Notes under the pieces: model-generated | Databases searched by the model: none | Seen by the model: only the letters and a program-made list of their open reading frames with translations | Told to the model about the DNA's origin: nothing | Shown here: piece after piece, positions 23,943-26,152 of the stretch | How the letters are laid out: every line of letters starts with the position of its first letter | Position numbering within the stretch: position 1 is the first letter of the stretch | Program-made: the position numbers and the translations under genes | Assembly (NCBI GenBank): GCA_910588965.1 | Contig: CAJUSO010000047.1 | Location: forward strand, 1-26,152 | DNA length: 26,152 bases | Source of the DNA: an uncultured Lachnospiraceae bacterium | GTDB lineage: Bacteria > Bacillota > Clostridia > Lachnospirales > Lachnospiraceae | Direction: 5' to 3'

Positions 23943-24661
23943 CCCTGCCCCCCCTTTCTCGCCCTGTCCCTGCGGCAGGCAGGCGCCTTTGGTCCAGAAA
24001 GTTCCCCATGTTCCAGATAGAGGATGCGGTGGCAGAAGGAGGCCGCATGGGCATCGTGGGTCACAAGCAATATGCTGGCCTGCGCCTGCCTGTTTATGTC
24101 CTGCATGCAGCACAGGATATTTTCCGCTGCCTCTGCATCCAGGCTGCCGGTGGGCTCATCTGCAAAAATCAGGTCTGGTTCCTGTATCAATGCCCGGGCA
24201 ATGGCGACCCTTTGCTTCTGCCCCCCGGATAATTCGGTAATGCCCCTGTCCCTGAAATCCCCAATCCCTGTCAGTTCCAGCACTTTTTTCAGCTGGCGTG
24301 CCTGCTTGCTAGGGCTTTGCCTGTCTAAAATCATGGGCAGCAGTATGTTTTCCTCCACGGTAAGGCTTTCGAGCAGCTGGAAGTCCTGGAAAGCCATCCC
24401 AAAATGTTTCCTGCGGAACCGTGCAAGCCCTTCCTGGGAAAAAGCAGATAAATCCTGTCCATCCACCAGGATTTGCCCTGAGTCTGGCCGGTCAATCCCG
24501 CTTAAATTGTGCAGAAGAGTAGTCTTTCCGCTGCCAGAAGGCCCCATAATGGCTGCCATTTCCCCTTTGCGTACCTGCAAAGAGACGTCCAAAAGGACAG
24601 CCACCTCCTGTTTCCTTGTGCGGTAGCTTTTCGATAGGTTTTTTGCTTCTAATGCATACAT
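23939..24661 (-). CDS. ABC transporter ATPase, LolD/MacB/BceA-like
   Basis: A 240-residue ATPase. Walker A GPSGSGKT (40-47), Q-loop FQDFQLL (91-97), signature LSGGQ (144-148), Walker B LIFADEP (164-170) with TGSLD, and the switch His202 are all present, so it should be active. The type (LLHNLSGIDRPDSGQILVDG) is that of ATPases paired with FtsX-like permeases, encoded next with an ATGA overlap. The start at 24661 is fixed by AGGAGG six bases upstream; the frame is open further up through a terminator-like hairpin, which is not coding. Substrate unknown; antimicrobial peptide sensing or export and lipoprotein-type transport are both possible. Confidence 0.92.
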   Translation of the reverse strand: MYALEAKNLSKSYRTRKQEVAVLLDVSLQVRKGEMAAIMGPSGSGKTTLLHNLSGIDRPDSGQILVDGQDLSAFSQEGLARFRRKHFGMAFQDFQLLESLTVEENILLPMILDRQSPSKQARQLKKVLELTGIGDFRDRGITELSGGQKQRVAIARALIQEPDLIFADEPTGSLDAEAAENILCCMQDINRQAQASILLVTHDAHAASFCHRILYLEHGELSGPKAPACRRDRARKGGQG

Positions 24662-24679
24662 AAGAATCCTCCTGATATT

Positions 24680-24738
24680 AAAAAAACGCCCTGCCCGCAT
24701 CCCGCCGCCTGCAGCCGAAGGCAAGAGTGCAGGACAGG
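24680..24738 (-). terminator. Terminator or attenuator in front of the ABC operon
   Basis: On the - strand CCTGTCCTGCA (24738-24728) can pair, with one bulge, with TGCGGGCAGG (24699-24690) and is followed by GCG and seven T (24686-24680). A small inner hairpin GCCTTCGGC sits in between. Only 18 nt separate the T-run from the ATPase ATG, and the ribosome binding site lies in that gap, so a separate promoter has no space: transcripts entering the ABC genes should pass this signal, as in an attenuator. Confidence 0.55.
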
Positions 24739-24777
24739 AATCTATAGATACGGAAAAATGGGGTATATCAGGAGAAA

Positions 24778-25185
24778 TCAACAGTCCATCCGTACAGATA
24801 GGCTGCAGAGGGTAATGCATGGCAGGAATCCAGGAAAAAACGGTACAGGAAAAAAAACTGGAAAAGAAGCGGTTCCAGGCAATAAGAATGGGGAGGGCAG
24901 CAGGCCGATGGGAGAGGGGATAAGGCTCTTTTTAGGAATCCCATCCGAGGGGCGCCTGGCTGGGCCTTCTTCTAAAGTTATGCCAGTGCCGAGCAATGCT
25001 TCCAGCCGCTGGATACGGTCCTCTAAGTCACCTTCCTGCCATCTGCCGCTCCAGATATGGAAATGAAGGGATAAAAGGAGTATCAGGGATAGGGACATCA
25101 AAAGCAGGGAGGCCGTAAGCCTCCCGCTGGCATATCTATCATAGGGATTGTAACCACATGCTTGTTGCCGCCTGCTCCTTTGCAT
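24778..25185 (-). CDS. Hypothetical small membrane protein (uncertain)
   Basis: A 135-residue frame not recognised as any family. Residues 1-20 are basic and polar, then a clear membrane helix (LTASLLLMSLSLILLLSLHF, about 23-42), then an amphipathic charged stretch (EGDLEDRIQRLEALLG). From about residue 75 the sequence is P/F/L-rich and low in sense, so the gene might really end earlier through a frameshift, or be a chance frame. A weak AGGTGG precedes the ATG. It is upstream of, and on the same strand as, the ABC transporter. Confidence 0.4.
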   Translation of the reverse strand: MQRSRRQQACGYNPYDRYASGRLTASLLLMSLSLILLLSLHFHIWSGRWQEGDLEDRIQRLEALLGTGITLEEGPARRPSDGIPKKSLIPSPIGLLPSPFLLPGTASFPVFFPVPFFPGFLPCITLCSLSVRMDC

Positions 25186-25296
25186 CCTACCACCTATCTA
25201 ACTGTTCCTATCCAGAACCTGCTGCAGCCTTGGCCTGCCCCCAGAAGAGGCGGGCGCCCGGCAGATCCGACCCCTTGCCGTTGCCAAGGGCTGGCA

Positions 25297-25731
25297 TTAT
25301 AAGTAAGGGCGCATACTGCTTACGAGGTTTTCTTCCAGGCTAATCAGGCGCTTTGCGATATCCGTGGACTGTCCGTCAGCAGCTTTGTACTGGTTCAGGT
25401 ACTTGTTTAGGGATTTCACGCCCATATTACAGCCATCCGTAATTAAGCTGGCAATGGCGCTGTCTGAATTATCTATGGCCAGCTTTGCGTTTGTCTTAAT
25501 CCAAGACATGCTTTTCGCCACAGGGTTTGGCTCCTTCCCTTCATCATGGCAATTCCTTAAGAGGATCTGTAGCTCGTCCTTTAAGACGATATGCCTGTTC
25601 TTGCAGTCTACCAGGCATTGGCGCAGCGTGCTGTCCTTGGTATAGTCCAGGACATCGTCGATTGCGCCGACGCCCATTTGGATCCCAGCATCGCATTCCC
25701 GCATGAGCCGTATGGTGTCTGGTTGTACCAT
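25297..25731 (-). CDS. Helical 144-residue protein, probable ferritin-like/DUF2383-type, forespore-expressed
   Basis: A 144-residue soluble protein predicted all-helical, with no signal or membrane segment. It resembles a family widespread in Clostridia and usually left as hypothetical; its four-helix pattern recalls DUF2383/ferritin-like proteins, which I cannot confirm. Notable stretches are MRECDAGIQMGVGAIDDVLD at the N-terminus, NPVAKSMSWIKTNAKLAIDN (about residues 69-88) and ITDGCNMGVKSLNKYLNQYK further on. The start at 25731 has GGAGG upstream (25744-25740). A SigG-type promoter precedes it, so expression in the developing spore is likely. Function unknown; a spore-interior or protective protein is a guess. 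Confidence 0.82.
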   Translation of the reverse strand: MVQPDTIRLMRECDAGIQMGVGAIDDVLDYTKDSTLRQCLVDCKNRHIVLKDELQILLRNCHDEGKEPNPVAKSMSWIKTNAKLAIDNSDSAIASLITDGCNMGVKSLNKYLNQYKAADGQSTDIAKRLISLEENLVSSMRPYL

Positions 25732-25769
25732 AACTATTTTCCTCCAATCTGTGTGGTATTTGGTGAAAA

Positions 25770-25799
25770 TAGTATGTCAGTTTAGAAGGGAATCTATAC
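25770..25799 (-). promoter_or_regulatory. SigG-type (forespore) promoter
   Basis: On the - strand GTATA (25799-25795) and CATACTA (25776-25770) are separated by exactly 18 nt, fitting the Bacillus SigG consensus GHATR-N18-CATWHTA at every position. It lies 38 nt before the ATG of the 144-residue protein, with the ribosome binding site in between. Confidence 0.7.
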
Positions 25800-26152
25800 T
25801 GGAATTATACTTGTTGTTGCTGTTATTGGCAAGGGAAAACAGGCAATTGGGGTTAGATGATGCGCTTAAAGAAAGGAACCCTTGCTTCTGGCGCCGAATC
25901 AATGGTTCATAAAAATACTGAAGGTGGTAGCCTCCCAAGGCTTCATGCTAATAGACTGCTGCCGGCTTGAAATACTCGTCCGGGTTTTCTCCAGCTTCTA
26001 TCAATTCCTGTCTGCATTGCTCTATCCTCTGTAAAAGTTCTTCCCGGCTCTCCCCGGTTATCGCCATTTCATCATCTAAAGAGAAATCGGACTATTTTTT
26101 AATATCGCTTATCTATTCCGGCTGAAAACAATCAAACTTTCCAGACAGTCTT
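25800..26152. other. Right-edge region without a convincing gene
   Basis: No frame here has both a good start and recognisable sequence. The only protein-like stretch is the 39-codon - strand frame listed separately. A + strand frame across 25703-25912 contains a leucine run but crosses the SigG-type promoter and has no family resemblance. Possibly decayed genes. Confidence 0.5.
25948..26067 (-). pseudogene. Small 39-codon frame, possible gene remnant
   Basis: Reads MAITGESREELLQRIEQCRQ and then an acidic helix-like end, NPDEYFKPAAVY, closed by TAG. Composition is very protein-like (amphipathic, charged), but there is no ribosome binding site and a stop lies nine codons upstream of the ATG. 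It may be the C-terminal remnant of a longer gene or a genuine tiny protein; the family was not recognised. Confidence 0.3.

Noticed and set aside
25249..25290. Palindromic GGGCGCCC and a CCCTTG/CAAGGG stem downstream of the 144-residue protein
   Set aside because: Short stems without a T-run; may assist termination but not enough to call a terminator.
25703..25912. + strand 69-codon frame with a leucine-rich segment
   Set aside because: It overlaps the 5' end and promoter of the gene on the other strand, has no ribosome binding site and no recognisable domain.

Overview
The window reads as a chromosomal segment of a spore-forming, moderate-to-high GC member of the Clostridia, most likely Lachnospiraceae. 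That placement is an inference. It rests on a complete spoIIIA sporulation operon, an aconitase-type leuC/leuD pair, an ECF vitamin transporter component with a DUF4430 lipoprotein, and strong AGGAGG ribosome binding sites with some TTG starts. No rRNA, tRNA, CRISPR array, insertion sequence or phage gene was recognised.

Region 1 (1-12430, + strand) is an accessory Sec (aSec, SecA2/SecY2) glycoprotein export locus. It starts inside a huge serine-rich repeat adhesin (SRRP) whose 5' part lies outside the window. Then come a 46-residue single-pass membrane protein, secY2, asp1, asp2, asp3, secA2, gtfA and gtfB, closed by a terminator. The expected division of labour is that GtfA/GtfB put GlcNAc on the SRRP in the cytosol, Asp1-3 (Asp2 with an intact Ser/acid/His set) accompany and modify it, and SecA2/SecY2 export it. 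The adhesin has no LPXTG motif. Its C-terminus carries a DEEVPL-type motif, a hydrophobic stretch and a basic tail.

Region 2 (12429-15365) is a leucine-biosynthesis unit: a LysR regulator on the - strand, divergent from leuC-leuD. A symmetric T-N11-A operator candidate sits between them and a strong shared terminator follows leuD. Region 3 (15364-16663, - strand) is a vitamin B12-type uptake unit: a good promoter, a cobalamin riboswitch, a DUF4430 lipoprotein and an ECF S component joined by an ATGA overlap.

Region 4 (16674-22153, + strand) is the full spoIIIAA-AH operon behind a SigE-like promoter. It encodes the mother-cell half of the channel that joins mother cell and forespore. Its SpoIIIAH has a long Gly/Ala-rich tail. 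Region 5 (22152-24743, - strand) is a two-gene ABC transporter (LolD/MacB/BceA-like ATPase plus FtsX/BceB-like permease) preceded by a terminator-like hairpin, possibly an attenuator. Region 6 (24778-26152) holds an uncertain small membrane protein, a helical 144-residue protein behind a near-perfect SigG-type (forespore) promoter, and an edge region with only a tiny ORF that may be a remnant.

The strongest leads are an aSec adhesin locus in an apparently endospore-forming clostridium with a non-LPXTG anchor and an extra small membrane protein, the riboswitch-controlled ECF-S/DUF4430 pair, and the SigG-type promoter in front of the 144-residue protein.
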